This document shows positions 54,461 to 63,785 of a stretch of DNA of 64,000 bases, piece by piece. Numbering within the stretch: position 1 is the first letter of the stretch; each line of letters opens with the position of its first letter. This stretch comes from Geodermatophilus dictyosporus. GTDB taxonomy: Bacteria; Actinomycetota; Actinomycetes; Mycobacteriales; Geodermatophilaceae. The stretch spans positions 496,001 to 560,000 of the forward strand of contig NZ_FOWQ01000001.1 of the NCBI RefSeq assembly GCF_900115505.1. Reading direction: 5' to 3'. Under the pieces are notes generated by a model. It was not told the origin of the DNA. It saw only the letters and a list, made by a program, of their open reading frames with translations, and searched no databases. The position numbers and the translations under genes were made by a program.

Positions 54461-55453
54461 GTGGCCGACCTCGTCGCCACGGCGCGACAGCTGGCCGCGG
54501 ACCTGCTGGCGCCGTCGGCCGCCGCGGTGGAGGCGGCCGGGACCGTGCCGCGCGGGCACCTCGACGCACTGGCCGGCGCCGGGCTCTACGGGCTGACCGG
54601 ACCGCGCCCGGCCGGCGGACTCGGCGTCGACGCGGTCACCGTCGCCGCCGTCGTCGAGGAGCTCGCCGCCGGTGATCTGGCGACGACGTTCGTCTGGCTG
54701 CAGCACCTGGGCGTGGTCGCCAGGCTGGCCGCCGCGGGCACCCACGCGGACCTGCTGGCCGACCTGTGCGCCGGCCGGCGGCGCGCCGGGGTGGCGCTGC
54801 AGGCGGCCACCCGGCCGGGCCCGCCGGCGATGAGGGTGCGGGCCGACGACGGCGACCTGGTGCTCGACGGCGCGGTGCCCTGGGTGACCGGCTGGGGCGC
54901 CGTCGACGTGCTGCTGGTCGCCGCCCGCGACGGCGCGGACGTGGCCTTCGTGCTGGTCGACGCCGCCGAGGGGCCCACCCTGGCGGTGGAGGCGCAGCCG
55001 CTGGTGGCCGTGCAGGCCAGCGCGACGGTGGAACTGCAGCTGGCCGGCCACCGGGTGCCGGCCGACCGCCTGGTGCGGCGCCGCCCGTTCGCCGAGGTGC
55101 TGGCGTCGGACGCGGCGACGCTGCGGGTCAACGGCTCGCTGGCCCTGGGCCTGGTGCGCCGCTGCACCCGGCTGGTGGGTCCCTCGCCGCTGGACGGCGA
55201 GGTGGCCGCCGTGCGGGCCCGCCTCGGCGCCGCGGGCCCCGACGACCTGCCCGCCGCCCGGGCCGAGGCCGCGGCGCTCGCGCACCGGGCGGCCGGGGCG
55301 CTCGCGGTGGCCACGGGCAGCGGCGCGGTGCGCTCGGGCAGCGACGCCGAGCGGACGCTGCGGGAGGCGCTGTTCCTGCTGGTGTTCGGCACCCGGCCGG
55401 CGATCCGGGCCGCGCTGCTCGACCGCCTCGGCGCCGCACCCCCGCCGCGCTGA
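54461..55453 (+). CDS. Acyl-CoA-dehydrogenase-like protein between dop and pup
   Basis: 330 residues; GTG starts directly after the dop stop. The N-terminal helical domain (LDALAGAGLYGLTGPRPAGGLG, VEELAAGDLATTFVWLQH), the middle beta domain (LVLDGAVPWVTGWGAVDVLLVAAR) and helices from the C-terminal domain are recognisable. It is shorter than the usual about 380 residues, and the catalytic Glu segment of the C-terminal domain is not evident. FAD binding is possible. Co-transcription with dop is clear from the spacing, but a role in pupylation is unknown. Confidence 0.78.
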   Translation: MADLVATARQLAADLLAPSAAAVEAAGTVPRGHLDALAGAGLYGLTGPRPAGGLGVDAVTVAAVVEELAAGDLATTFVWLQHLGVVARLAAAGTHADLLADLCAGRRRAGVALQAATRPGPPAMRVRADDGDLVLDGAVPWVTGWGAVDVLLVAARDGADVAFVLVDAAEGPTLAVEAQPLVAVQASATVELQLAGHRVPADRLVRRRPFAEVLASDAATLRVNGSLALGLVRRCTRLVGPSPLDGEVAAVRARLGAAGPDDLPAARAEAAALAHRAAGALAVATGSGAVRSGSDAERTLREALFLLVFGTRPAIRAALLDRLGAAPPPR

Positions 55454-55496
55454 CCCGTCGCCGCGTCGGCGGCCGACGGATGTCGGTACCAGCGGG

Positions 55497-55502
55497 TAGC
55501 TT
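55497..55502 (+). promoter_or_regulatory. -10 box upstream of pup
   Basis: TAGCTT, 41 nt before the pup GTG, giving a short leader with AGGGGAGGG. Confidence 0.45.
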
Positions 55503-55542
55503 CAGCAGCAGCACGCACTCGGCGCGCACCAGGGGAGGGCAC

Positions 55543-55752
55543 GTGGCCACCAGGGACACCGGCGGGCAGCAGAAGGCGACGCGGACGCGCGAGGAGACCG
55601 ACGAGGTCGAGGCCTCGGTCGACACCGAGGTCGCCGAGCGGCACAAGGAGATGTCCGAGGACGTCGACGCCATCCTCGATGAGATCGACGACGTCCTCGA
55701 GGAGAACGCCGAGGAGTTCGTGCGTAGTTACGTACAAAAAGGCGGCGAGTGA
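55543..55752 (+). CDS. pup: Prokaryotic ubiquitin-like protein Pup
   Basis: 69 residues. A disordered N terminus is followed by the Mpa-binding helix region (VAERHKEMSEDVDAILDEID, then DVLEENAEEFVRSYVQKGGE). It ends Gly-Gly-Glu, ready for ligation by PafA to lysines without deamidation. The GTG follows GGGAGG. The last dozen codons use AT-rich codons (AGT TAC GTA CAA AAA) unlike the rest, and the gene is followed by the endonuclease VII gene rather than directly by prcB. Confidence 0.96.
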   Translation: MATRDTGGQQKATRTREETDEVEASVDTEVAERHKEMSEDVDAILDEIDDVLEENAEEFVRSYVQKGGE

Positions 55753-55756
55753 GTAA

Positions 55757-55777
55757 TCTCCGACAAAATGTCGGAGA
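55757..55777 (+). promoter_or_regulatory. Hairpin holding the endonuclease start codon
   Basis: TCTCCGAC and GTCGGAGA form a perfect 8-bp stem with loop AAAAT. The ATG at 55768-55770 spans the loop and first base of the right arm. It begins 5 nt after the pup stop. It could limit translation of the endonuclease or act as an attenuator after pup. Confidence 0.65.
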
Positions 55778-56535
55778 CGAAGTTCTGCAAGGACTGCAGG
55801 GCGCACAGACCCGTCGCGGAGTTCGCCAAGAACGCGCGATCCCGCGACGGTCTCGCCTTCTACTGCAGACAGCATGCTGCTGAGCGGTCAGCCCGGAGTC
55901 GCGAGGCGCGGCGGACCACGCCTCGCGTCTACCGGCGGCCGCCACCCGGACTGGAGATCCCTGACGGGTCGAAGTGGTGCGCCGATTGTGACCGCGTTCT
56001 CCCACTGGAGGATTTCGTGCGCACCACGCGAACAGCAAGTGGCTACCACGCTTACTGCAAGCCCTGCCACAACACGCGAGGTCGCGTCTCGCGTGAGAAG
56101 GTCGGCGGTTCTCGGTCATATCACCTCAGTCGTCGGTATGGCATCACCGCAGAGGAAGCGGACGTGATGCTCGAGGCTCAGGGCGGTGCCTGCGCCATCT
56201 GTGAGGTCCAGCCGGCCGCGCACGTCGACCACGACCACGACACCGGCCGAGTGCGCCAGTTGCTGTGCTTCGGGTGCAACGGCGGCCTGGGTCAGTTCAA
56301 GGACGACCCCACGGTGCTGCGCGCCGCCGCCCGATACGTCGAGCGGCACCGCGCTGCACCGGCTCGGGCGGACGATCAGGGGGCCCACGAGCGCACACCC
56401 CGGTCGAGGCAATGGTCAGCCGGACCCAGTGGACTGGCCGTCCGTCGCCGGGCCGCCGGGTGCTCCGTGCACGACGAGGTGCGCGCCCGGGTCGCGGCCC
56501 TGATCGCCTCCCTGGATCGGCCGGCCGCCGAGTGA
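55768..56535 (+). CDS. Endonuclease VII-type HNH nuclease inserted between pup and prcB
   Basis: 255 residues. Two N-terminal zinc-finger-like units ([14 protein letters not shown] with [19 protein letters not shown] with YCKPC) are followed by a recombination endonuclease VII domain: [22 protein letters not shown] (near residue 141), [26 protein letters not shown]. The His/Asp/Asn catalytic and Cys zinc positions are intact. A low-complexity tail of about 55 residues follows. Codons are more AT-rich than neighbours (AGT, CAT, AAG, TGT), suggesting transfer from a phage or homing element. No good ribosome site is seen; the start lies in a hairpin. Confidence 0.88.
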   Translation: MSETKFCKDCRAHRPVAEFAKNARSRDGLAFYCRQHAAERSARSREARRTTPRVYRRPPPGLEIPDGSKWCADCDRVLPLEDFVRTTRTASGYHAYCKPCHNTRGRVSREKVGGSRSYHLSRRYGITAEEADVMLEAQGGACAICEVQPAAHVDHDHDTGRVRQLLCFGCNGGLGQFKDDPTVLRAAARYVERHRAAPARADDQGAHERTPRSRQWSAGPSGLAVRRRAAGCSVHDEVRARVAALIASLDRPAAE

Positions 56536-56725
56536 CCCCGGCCCGTCCCCCGCGGCAACGCCGAGGAGGACGGCGAGCGACGCCGCCGCCGCGAGGCCAC
56601 AGCCAGCACCCTCCACCGCGTCCCCTGGCGTCCCGGGTGGGCCGTCAGCCACGCCGGTAGGGTCGACGACAGGCGCTGCGGGTCCCCGCGGCACGTCGAT
56701 CAGCACCCCCGAGCGGGGCGGAGAG

Positions 56726-57577
56726 GTGGACGGGTTGACCCAGTCGCACACCGGCCGGAGCGGCTTCCCGCCCGCCTACCTGGACCGGGTGGGTTCGTCC
56801 TTCACCGACTTCCTCGGCGTCACCGCCCCCGACCTGCTGCCCGGCCGCCGGCCGGTGCCGCAGATCCCGGTCGGTGACCTCACCCCGCACGGCACGACGA
56901 TCGTCGCGGTCACCTACGACGGCGGCGTCCTCATGGGCGGCGACCGGCGCGCGACGATGGGCAACCTGATCTCCAGCCGCGACATCGAGAAGGTGTACCC
57001 GGCCGACAGCTGGTCGGTGATCGGCATCGCCGGCGCGGCGGGCATCGCCATCGAGATGGTGAAGCTCTACCAGGTCGAGCTCGAGCACTACGAGAAGATC
57101 GAGGGCCTGACCCTCAGCCTCGACGGCAAGGCCAACCGGCTGGCGCAGATGATCCGCGGCAACCTCGGTGCCGCGCTGCAGGGCCTGGCCGTCGTCCCGC
57201 TGTTCGCCGGCTACGACCTCGACGCCGCGCCCGGCACCACCCCGGGCCGGATCTTCAGCTACGACGTCACCGGCGGGAACTACGAGGAGCGTGGCTACTC
57301 CGCGGTGGGCTCGGGCTCGCTGTTCGCCCGCAACTCGCTGAAGAAGACCTGGCGGCCCGGTCTCGACGGCGACACGGCCACCCGCAGCCTGGTCGAGGCG
57401 CTCTACGACGCCGCCGACGACGACTCCGCCACCGGCGGCCCCGACCCGGTGCGCCGGCTGTACCCGATCGTCTACCGGGTCGACGCCGAGGGCGCGGTCC
57501 GCCTGACCGACGACGACGTCGCCGCCGTCGCCGGGACCATCACCGACGAGCGGGCCGCCGCCGAGGGGCAGGGCTGA
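56726..57577 (+). CDS. prcB: 20S proteasome beta subunit
   Basis: 283 residues with a 56-residue propeptide. Cleavage before Thr57 (LTPHG | [11 protein letters not shown]) exposes the catalytic threonine. Asp/Lys partner residues appear in GGDRRAT and the Ser-rich [14 protein letters not shown]. The GTG follows GGAGAG. The prcA start is 5 bp after its stop. A 190-bp gap separates it from the endonuclease gene, so it may have its own promoter, although no strong box is visible. Confidence 0.96.
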   Translation: MDGLTQSHTGRSGFPPAYLDRVGSSFTDFLGVTAPDLLPGRRPVPQIPVGDLTPHGTTIVAVTYDGGVLMGGDRRATMGNLISSRDIEKVYPADSWSVIGIAGAAGIAIEMVKLYQVELEHYEKIEGLTLSLDGKANRLAQMIRGNLGAALQGLAVVPLFAGYDLDAAPGTTPGRIFSYDVTGGNYEERGYSAVGSGSLFARNSLKKTWRPGLDGDTATRSLVEALYDAADDDSATGGPDPVRRLYPIVYRVDAEGAVRLTDDDVAAVAGTITDERAAAEGQG

Positions 57578-57582
57578 CCGCC

Positions 57583-58560
57583 ATGACCATGCCGTACTAC
57601 GCCTCGCCCGAGCAGCTGATGCGCGACCGCTCGGAGTACGCCCGCAAGGGCATCTCCCGCGGCCGCAGCGTCGCCGTCCTCACCTACGCCGACGGCGTCC
57701 TGTTCATCGCCGAGAACCCCAGCTCCACGCTGCACAAGGTCGGCGAGATCTACGACCGGATCGGCTTCGCCGCGGTGGGCCGCTACAGCGAGTTCGAGAG
57801 CCTGCGGGTGGCCGGCGTGCGGCTGGCCGACGTCCGCGGCTACTCCTACAACCGCCGTGACGTCACCGGCCGGGTCATCGCGAACGCCTACGCGCAGACC
57901 CTCGGCGAGATCTTCACCCAGCAGACCAAGCCCTTCGAGGTCGAGCTGTGCGTCGCCGAGGTGGGCGAGGTCGCCGAGGGCGACCAGCTGTACCGGCTGA
58001 CCTTCGACGGCTCGGTCGTCGACGAGCCGGACTTCATCGTCATGGGCGGGCAGGCCGACGCCGTCACCGCGCGCCTGCGGGAGGACTTCCGGTCGGGCCT
58101 GGACCTGCGCGAGGCGCTGATGGTCGGCGTCCGCGCCCTGTCGGCGTCGAGCCCGGCGATGTCGGGCAGCAGCAACGCCACCGCGAACGGCGGCGGCGAC
58201 GGCCTGCTGCCGGCGAGCCAGCTCGAGGTCGCCGTCCTCGACCGGCGCCGGCCCAAGCGGGCCTTCCGCCGGGTCGTGGGCGCCGCGCTGGGGAGCCTGC
58301 TCGGCGACCGGTCCGCCGGGGACGGCACTGCCGGGGAGGCGGCCGGGGGCGCCACGCACGCGCACACGCCGAGCGCGCCGCAGCCGGGCACGCCGGCGGG
58401 CCTGGGGGACCCGGCGGCGCCGGACACCGCCGGCGGCACGGCCGGCTCGGGTGAGGGCAGCGGCCCGCAGACCGGCCCGGCCGACGGTGTGGGCGGTGGC
58501 ACCGACGGGGGCACCGACGGGGGCACCGACGGCGGCACCGAGGGCGCGACGTCGTCCTGA
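57583..58560 (+). CDS. prcA: 20S proteasome alpha subunit with long C-terminal tail
   Basis: 325 residues. The alpha-type N terminus ([38 protein letters not shown]) gates the pore, and there is no catalytic Thr. The fold ends near residue 235 ([20 protein letters not shown]). A tail of about 85 residues rich in Gly, Thr, Ala, Pro and Asp follows, with GGTD repeats. Mycobacterial PrcA is about 248 residues, so the tail is an unusual addition. It stops 56 bp before pafA. Confidence 0.95.
   Translation: MTMPYYASPEQLMRDRSEYARKGISRGRSVAVLTYADGVLFIAENPSSTLHKVGEIYDRIGFAAVGRYSEFESLRVAGVRLADVRGYSYNRRDVTGRVIANAYAQTLGEIFTQQTKPFEVELCVAEVGEVAEGDQLYRLTFDGSVVDEPDFIVMGGQADAVTARLREDFRSGLDLREALMVGVRALSASSPAMSGSSNATANGGGDGLLPASQLEVAVLDRRRPKRAFRRVVGAALGSLLGDRSAGDGTAGEAAGGATHAHTPSAPQPGTPAGLGDPAAPDTAGGTAGSGEGSGPQTGPADGVGGGTDGGTDGGTDGGTEGATSS
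58495..58542. repeat. Four 12-bp repeats in the prcA tail
   Basis: Units such as GGGGGCACCGAC repeat four times, each coding Gly-Gly-Thr-Asp (Glu in the last). Unit number could vary between strains without a frameshift. Confidence 0.8.
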
Positions 58561-58604
58561 GCGGCGGGCCGCGCCGGGATCCGGCCGGAGTCGCATCCGG
58601 CGCC

Positions 58605-58610
58605 TAGGCT
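58605..58610 (+). promoter_or_regulatory. -10 box for leaderless pafA
   Basis: TAGGCT, then 6 nt, then GTG 58617; no ribosome site. Confidence 0.6.
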
Positions 58611-58616
58611 CGGTCC

Positions 58617-59975
58617 GTGGACCGACGGATCTTCGGGATCGAGACCGAGTACGGCGTCACGTGCACCTTCCGGGGACAGCGGCGACTGTCCCCGGACGAG
58701 GTCGCGCGCTACCTGTTCCGCCGGGTGGTCTCGTGGGGGCGCAGCTCCAACGTGTTCCTGCGCAACGGCTCGCGGCTCTACCTCGACGTCGGCAGCCACC
58801 CCGAGTACGCCACCGCCGAGTGCGACGACCTCACCGAGCTCGTCGTCCACGACAAGGCCGGTGAGCGGATCCTCGAGGGCCTGCTGGTCGACGCCGAGCA
58901 GCGGCTGGCCGAGGAGGGTGTCACCGGGGACATCTACCTGTTCAAGAACAACACCGACTCGGCGGGCAACAGCTACGGCTGCCACGAGAACTACCTGGTC
59001 GGCCGGCACGGGGAGTTCAGCCGGCTGGCCGACGTGCTCATCCCGTTCCTGGTCAGCCGGCAGCTGGTGGTCGGGGCGGGCAAGGTGCTGCAGACCCCGC
59101 GCGGGGCGATCTACTGCGTGAGCCAGCGCGCCGAGCACATCTGGGAGGGCGTGTCCTCGGCGACCACCCGCTCGCGGCCGATCATCAACACCCGCGACGA
59201 GCCGCACGCCGACGCCGAGCGCTACCGCCGGCTGCACGTCATCGTCGGCGACTCGAACATGAACGAGACGACGACGCTGCTCAAGGTCACCGTCACCGAC
59301 CTGGTGCTGCGGATGATCGAGGCCGGGGTGCCGATCCGGGACATGGCGCTGGAGAACCCGATCCGCGCCATCCGCGAGATCAGCCACGACATCACCGGCC
59401 GCCGCAAGGTGCGCCTGGCCAACGGCAAGGAGATGTCGGCGCTGGAGATCCAGGCCGAGTACCACGCCCGGGCCGCGGAGTTCGTCGACCGCGAGGGCTT
59501 CGGGCCGGTGCACCGGCAGATGCTCGAGCTGTGGGGGCGGGTGCTCAAGGCGGTCGACTCCGGCGACCTCTCGCTCATCGACCGGGAGATCGACTGGGCC
59601 ACCAAGCTCTCGCTCATCGAGCGCTACCGGGCCAAGCACGACCTGTCGCTGTCCTCGCCGCGGGTGGCGCAGATGGACCTCGCCTACCACGACATCAGCC
59701 GCCGTCGGGGGCTGTACTACCTGCTGGAGCGGCGCGGGCAGGTGGAGCGGGTGGCGCACGAGCCGCGGGTGTTCGAGGCCAAGAACGTGCCGCCGCAGAC
59801 GACCCGCGCCAAGCTGCGCGGCGAGTTCATCCGCAAGGCTCAGGAGAAGCGGCGGGACTTCACCGTCGACTGGGTGCACCTCAAGCTCAACGACCAGGCC
59901 CAGCGCACCGTGCTGTGCAAGGACCCGTTCAAGAGCGTCGACGAGCGCGTGGAGAAGCTGATCGCCTCGATGTGA
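58617..59975 (+). CDS. pafA: Pup-protein ligase
   Basis: 452 residues. [11 protein letters not shown] carries the Mg-binding Glu, [14 protein letters not shown] the catalytic Asp, and [21 protein letters not shown] and [30 protein letters not shown] the ATP/Pup site. The C-terminal domain ends [19 protein letters not shown]. It joins the C-terminal Glu of Pup to substrate lysines using ATP. It is homologous to Dop upstream but lacks the Dop loop. Confidence 0.97.
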   Translation: MDRRIFGIETEYGVTCTFRGQRRLSPDEVARYLFRRVVSWGRSSNVFLRNGSRLYLDVGSHPEYATAECDDLTELVVHDKAGERILEGLLVDAEQRLAEEGVTGDIYLFKNNTDSAGNSYGCHENYLVGRHGEFSRLADVLIPFLVSRQLVVGAGKVLQTPRGAIYCVSQRAEHIWEGVSSATTRSRPIINTRDEPHADAERYRRLHVIVGDSNMNETTTLLKVTVTDLVLRMIEAGVPIRDMALENPIRAIREISHDITGRRKVRLANGKEMSALEIQAEYHARAAEFVDREGFGPVHRQMLELWGRVLKAVDSGDLSLIDREIDWATKLSLIERYRAKHDLSLSSPRVAQMDLAYHDISRRRGLYYLLERRGQVERVAHEPRVFEAKNVPPQTTRAKLRGEFIRKAQEKRRDFTVDWVHLKLNDQAQRTVLCKDPFKSVDERVEKLIASM

Positions 59976-59996
59976 CCGCCGCGGGGTGCGCGGTCA
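59973..59996. terminator. Bidirectional hairpin between pafA and the DUF3866 gene
   Basis: TGACCGC and GCGGTCA form a perfect 7-bp stem; the stop codons of both convergent genes are within it. Confidence 0.5.
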
Positions 59997-61100
59997 GGTC
60001 TCGTCGGGCAGCGGCACCTGGACGGCGGCGTAGCGACCGGCGGCCGCGGCGGCCAGGAAGTAGGCGCGCTCCTCGGGCCAGCCGCGGCCCATCGTCGACA
60101 GCGTCACCGGGGACAGCTGCAGCGCCTCGTCGAGGCCCTCGGTGTCGACCCACACGACCTCGTTGCGCTCGGGCTGGGAGGCGAGGTCCTCGTCGACCTG
60201 GCTGCCCAGCTCCGAGCCCAGTCCGCGCGGCGCGACCAGCGTCACCCCGGCCAGCGCGACGCGGCCGAAGGCGGTCAGCGAGTGGTGGGACACGCCGCGG
60301 TGGCGCGGGCGCGGGTCGGCGTCGGAGATGCGCAGCGCGCCGATCGGCTCCCCGCCGAGCACCGACACCGCGTTGCACGCCTCGCCGGCGGCCACCCCGG
60401 AGAAGCCCCACGGCGTCCCGGTGCCCAGGTTGCCCGGCCCCTGGGTGACGATCGTGACGTCGGCGCCGAGCACGTGCTTCGCGGCGAGCAGGCCGCTGTG
60501 CAGCGTGACGGCCTCGAGGTCGCCGCCGAAGGCCTGGCCGACGGTGACCACGCCGGCCAGCGACCGGGCCAGCGTGTGCAGGGTGCGGGAGAACCCGGCC
60601 ACCAGGGCCCCGCCGTCGGTCATGACGTAGGCGACCCTGAGGTCGGGGTCGGTGGCGAAGACGCCGATCAGCGCCGCCGGCAGCGCGGAGTGCAGGTCGG
60701 CGACGACGACCGGCATGCCGCCGAGGTCGTCGGCCTCGGCGATCGCGGCGTGGTGCTCGGTGTCCTGCTCGTCGACGCCCTGCACGCTGACCTGCATCGG
60801 GGTGTAGCGGGCCTTGACCAGGTGACCGGGGCCGGCGGGGTCGGGCGGCAGCCGGTCGGGGACGGCGACGACGAGGGCGTACCCGCCGGTGCCCAGGCGC
60901 TGTGCCCAGGCGGTGGTGTTGAGCAGCACCTCGTCGCCGACCTCGGGGACGCCGACCAGCGAGGGGTGCGCCAGCGACCGGACCTCGCCGTCGCCGGGCA
61001 CCTGCACGGTGAGCTCGAGGGCGTCGCGCCAGCTGCGGCCGGTCGCGGTCACCCGCCCGCGTCGCCAGCGGATCCGGTGCGTCGTCGTCGGTTCCCCCAC
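59994..61100 (-). CDS. DUF3866-family protein
   Basis: 368 residues, soluble. It begins HRIRWRRGRVTATGRSWRDALELTV, has LNTTAWAQRLGTGGYALVVA, and a conserved central part with MPVVVADLHSALPA, YVMTDGGALVAGFSRTLH and TIVTQGPGNLGTGTPWGFSG. It is a widely conserved actinobacterial protein near pafA/pafB with no established function. The GTG at 61100 is preceded at 6 nt by TACTCT, a leaderless start. It is divergent from pafB. Confidence 0.8.
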   Translation of the reverse strand: MGEPTTTHRIRWRRGRVTATGRSWRDALELTVQVPGDGEVRSLAHPSLVGVPEVGDEVLLNTTAWAQRLGTGGYALVVAVPDRLPPDPAGPGHLVKARYTPMQVSVQGVDEQDTEHHAAIAEADDLGGMPVVVADLHSALPAALIGVFATDPDLRVAYVMTDGGALVAGFSRTLHTLARSLAGVVTVGQAFGGDLEAVTLHSGLLAAKHVLGADVTIVTQGPGNLGTGTPWGFSGVAAGEACNAVSVLGGEPIGALRISDADPRPRHRGVSHHSLTAFGRVALAGVTLVAPRGLGSELGSQVDEDLASQPERNEVVWVDTEGLDEALQLSPVTLSTMGRGWPEERAYFLAAAAAGRYAAVQVPLPDET

Positions 61101-61106
61101 GAGGGG

Positions 61107-61112
61107 AGAGTA
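61107..61112 (-). promoter_or_regulatory. -10 box for leaderless DUF3866 gene
   Basis: TACTCT on the minus strand, then 6 nt, then GTG 61100. Confidence 0.55.
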
Positions 61113-61201
61113 AGGACCCCGGTGCCCCCCGCGCCCCTCGTGGCCCCCTGCAGGGGCCCGCTGCGAGCGTGCGAGCAGCGGGGGGCAGCAGGTCCTCTGT
61201 C

Positions 61202-61207
61202 TAGGCT
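61202..61207 (+). promoter_or_regulatory. -10 box for leaderless pafB
   Basis: TAGGCT, then 7 nt, then GTG 61215; no ribosome site. Confidence 0.6.
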
Positions 61208-61214
61208 GGGGTGC

Positions 61215-62192
61215 GTGTCGGCGAAGCGGGCGGAGCGACTGGTGAACCTGGTCATCGCCCTGCTGGGCACCCGGCAGTACGTGACCGCGGCGCGGATCCG
61301 TGCCACGGTGCCCGGCTACGAGCCCGACGACGGCACCGCGCGCGCCGACGAGGCGTTCAAGCGGATGTTCGAGCGGGACAAGGCGGAGCTGCGCGAGATG
61401 GGCGTGCCGCTGGAGACCGGCCGCACCAGCGTCTTCGACACCGAGGACGGCTACCGCATCGCCCGCGCCGACTACGAGCTGCCCGAGATCACCCTCACCG
61501 GTGAGGAGGCCGCCGCCGTCGGCCTGGCGCTGCGGCTGTGGGAGTCCGCGCAGCTGGCCGGGGCGGCGCAGAGCGCGCTGGTCAAGCTGCGCGCCGCCGG
61601 GGTGGACGTCGACCCGGCCCGGGCGCTGCCGGTGCAGCCGCGGCTGGACTCCGACGAGCCGGCCTTCGAGCCCTGCTACACCGCGGCCCGCGACCGCCGG
61701 GTGCTGACCTTCGACTACCGACGTCCCGACGAGGACGCCCCCGCCCGGCGGCGGGTGCAGCCGTGGGGCGTGGTGGCCTGGCACGGCCGCTGGTACCTGG
61801 TGGGCCTCGACCTCGACCGGCAGGCGCCGCGGGTGTTCCGGCTCTCCCGCGTCGTCGGCACGCCGCGGGCCGGCGGGCCGGAGGGCGCGTTCGAGCCGCC
61901 GGCCGACGTCGACCTGTCGGCGCTGGTCGCCCGGCAGGCCGGCGGCGAGGAGCACCTGGTCGTGGTGCGCGCCCGCCCGGGCACCGCGGTCGGGCTGCGC
62001 CGCTGGGCCACCCCGCTGGGGGCCGGTCCCGACGGCGACGACCGGCTGCAGCTGCGCACCACCGAACCGTGGCGGCTGGCCGACCAGCTGGCCGCCTACG
62101 GCCCCGACGTCGTGGTGGAGTCGCCGCAGGCGGTGCGCGCGGCCGTCGTCGAGCGGCTCACCCGCCTGGCGGCGATGGGGGAGCAGGCATGA
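61215..62192 (+). CDS. pafB: WYL-domain regulator PafB
   Basis: 325 residues. The N-terminal winged helix ([43 protein letters not shown]) is followed by a WYL domain ([22 protein letters not shown]) and a WCX-type C terminus. With PafC it forms a heterodimeric activator of DNA-damage genes in mycobacteria, independent of LexA/RecA. It ends in an ATGA overlap with pafC, so both are made in equal amounts. Confidence 0.94.
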   Translation: MSAKRAERLVNLVIALLGTRQYVTAARIRATVPGYEPDDGTARADEAFKRMFERDKAELREMGVPLETGRTSVFDTEDGYRIARADYELPEITLTGEEAAAVGLALRLWESAQLAGAAQSALVKLRAAGVDVDPARALPVQPRLDSDEPAFEPCYTAARDRRVLTFDYRRPDEDAPARRRVQPWGVVAWHGRWYLVGLDLDRQAPRVFRLSRVVGTPRAGGPEGAFEPPADVDLSALVARQAGGEEHLVVVRARPGTAVGLRRWATPLGAGPDGDDRLQLRTTEPWRLADQLAAYGPDVVVESPQAVRAAVVERLTRLAAMGEQA

Positions 62193-63166
62193 CCGGTCCG
62201 GCCACCAACGAGCGGATGACCCGGCTGCTGTCCCTGGTCCCGTACCTCACCGCCCGGCCCGGGGGCGTGCCGCTGGCCGAGGCCGCGCGCGACTTCGGCG
62301 TCCCGGAGCGGCAGCTGCGCCGCGACCTGGACCTGCTGTGGATGTGCGGGCTGCCCGGCTACGGCCCCGGCGACCTCATCGACCTGGCCTTCGAGGGCGA
62401 CCGGGTACGGGTCACCTTCACCGCCGGCATGGTCCGCCCGCTGCGGCTGACCACCGACGAGGCCGTGGCGCTGGTCGTGGCGCTGCGCACGCTGCTGGAG
62501 CTGCCGGGGCTGGCCGAGCAGGAGGCGGTCAGCCGCGCGCTGGCCAAGGTGTCGGCCGCGGCCGGGCACGCGGCGGAGCGGGTCACGCCGGTGGCGCTGT
62601 CGGTGGACGCCCGGGAGCAGTCCCTCGCCGTCGTCCGCCGCGGTCTGGAGCAGGGCCGGGCGCTGCACCTGCACTACTACGTGCCCACCCGCGACGAGCG
62701 CACCGAGCGCACCGTCGACCCGCTGCGGCTGCTGCTGGTCGACGGCCGCTCCTACCTGGAGGCGTGGTGCCGCCGCGCCGAGGGGCTGCGGCTGTTCCGG
62801 CTGGACCGGGTCGACGACGTCGAGGTCCTCGACGAGCCCGCCGCGCCGCCGCCGGGGGTGCACCTGCGCGACCTGGACAACGGGATCTACCAGCCCGAGC
62901 CCGGTGCCCCGGTGGTGCGGCTGCGGCTGGCGCGCACCGCCCGCTGGGTGGCCGAGTACTACCCGGTCGAGGACGTCCGCGAGGTCGACGACCCACCCGG
63001 CGGCCTGGCCGTGGCGCTGCGCACCGGGGACCTGGCGTGGGCCCGCCGGCTGGTCGCCTCCCTCGGCGGGGCGGCCGGGGTGGAGGAGCCCGCCGAGCTC
63101 GCCGGGGCCGTGGCCGCCGACGCCCGGGCCGCCCTGGCGCGCTACGGCGAGCAGGCCGGGGCCTAG
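62189..63166 (+). CDS. pafC: WYL-domain regulator PafC
   Basis: 325 residues, same length and layout as PafB. The HTH is [41 protein letters not shown], and the WYL region is [32 protein letters not shown], where the motif reads SYLEAW. The WCX domain contains [12 protein letters not shown]. It partners PafB. The ATG overlaps the pafB stop. Confidence 0.94.
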   Translation: MTGPATNERMTRLLSLVPYLTARPGGVPLAEAARDFGVPERQLRRDLDLLWMCGLPGYGPGDLIDLAFEGDRVRVTFTAGMVRPLRLTTDEAVALVVALRTLLELPGLAEQEAVSRALAKVSAAAGHAAERVTPVALSVDAREQSLAVVRRGLEQGRALHLHYYVPTRDERTERTVDPLRLLLVDGRSYLEAWCRRAEGLRLFRLDRVDDVEVLDEPAAPPPGVHLRDLDNGIYQPEPGAPVVRLRLARTARWVAEYYPVEDVREVDDPPGGLAVALRTGDLAWARRLVASLGGAAGVEEPAELAGAVAADARAALARYGEQAGA

Positions 63167-63169
63167 GGT
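63164..63169 (+). promoter_or_regulatory. -10 box for a leaderless small gene
   Basis: TAGGGT, sharing its TAG with the pafC stop, then 7 nt, then GTG 63177. Confidence 0.45.
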
Positions 63170-63176
63170 CGTCGCC

Positions 63177-63389
63177 GTGCTGCTGCTCGTGGTCTGGATC
63201 GCCGTCGTCGTGCTGTCGCTGGTGGTGCTCGGCGCGCTGGTGCACGGCGTGGTTGGTGCGCTGCAGCGGCTGGGCCGGGAGCTGCAGGCCGCCGAGCGCG
63301 AGGTGCGGCCCCTCCTGGAGCAGGCGCAGGCCGCCGGTGCCCGCGCGGCCGCGTTGCCGTCGATCGAACAGCGCCGCACCGAGGGCTGA
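63177..63389 (+). CDS. Small membrane-anchored coiled-coil protein, 70 aa
   Basis: One N-terminal membrane helix ([28 protein letters not shown]) and a charged helix ([29 protein letters not shown]). Similar small proteins stand between pafC and tatA in other actinobacteria; function unknown. The GTG is supported by the TAGGGT box. Confidence 0.75.
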   Translation: MLLLVVWIAVVVLSLVVLGALVHGVVGALQRLGRELQAAEREVRPLLEQAQAAGARAAALPSIEQRRTEG

Positions 63390-63396
63390 ACCCCTG

Positions 63397-63413
63397 CCCC
63401 CGCCTTCCGGGGG
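63397..63413 (+). terminator. Short G/C hairpin before tatA
   Basis: CCCCCG and CGGGGG pair over 6 bp with a CCTTC loop, 8 nt after the small gene's stop. Confidence 0.45.
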
Positions 63414-63474
63414 ACGGGGATCCCCGGCCCGGCGGCGTAGCATCGCCGCCGTCGCCCCTCGACCTGGAGGACGC

Positions 63475-63765
63475 ATGAACCTCGGCGCGCCGGAGATCAT
63501 CCTGATCGTCCTCGCGATCCTGCTGCTGTTCGGGTACAAGAAGCTGCCCGACGCGTCGCGCTCGCTGGGCCGCTCGCTGCGCATCTTCAAGGGCGAGATG
63601 AAGGGCATGAAGGACGACGACAAGGGCCGCTCGGGTCCCGCCGTCCTCGACGCGGCCGACGCCGACCGCCGGTCCCAGCTCGAGGCCGAGGCGGCCGCCG
63701 CCGAGGCCCGCGCGGCGGAGCTGCGGGCGCGGGCCGGCCGGCCCGGCGCCGCCGACCCGCGCTGA
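63475..63765 (+). CDS. tatA: Twin-arginine translocase subunit TatA
   Basis: 96 residues. One membrane helix ([22 protein letters not shown]) with the FG-KLP hinge and an amphipathic helix ([17 protein letters not shown]), then an Ala/Glu-rich tail. It forms the pore for export of folded proteins. The ATG follows TGGAGG; a TAGCAT box lies about 38 nt upstream. Confidence 0.95.
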   Translation: MNLGAPEIILIVLAILLLFGYKKLPDASRSLGRSLRIFKGEMKGMKDDDKGRSGPAVLDAADADRRSQLEAEAAAAEARAAELRARAGRPGAADPR

Positions 63766-63785
63766 CCCTGCCCCGGAGCACCGAC

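Noticed and set aside
58495..58542. 12-bp repeats in prcA as a CRISPR-like array
   Set aside because: Contiguous, in frame and part of the coding sequence with no spacers.
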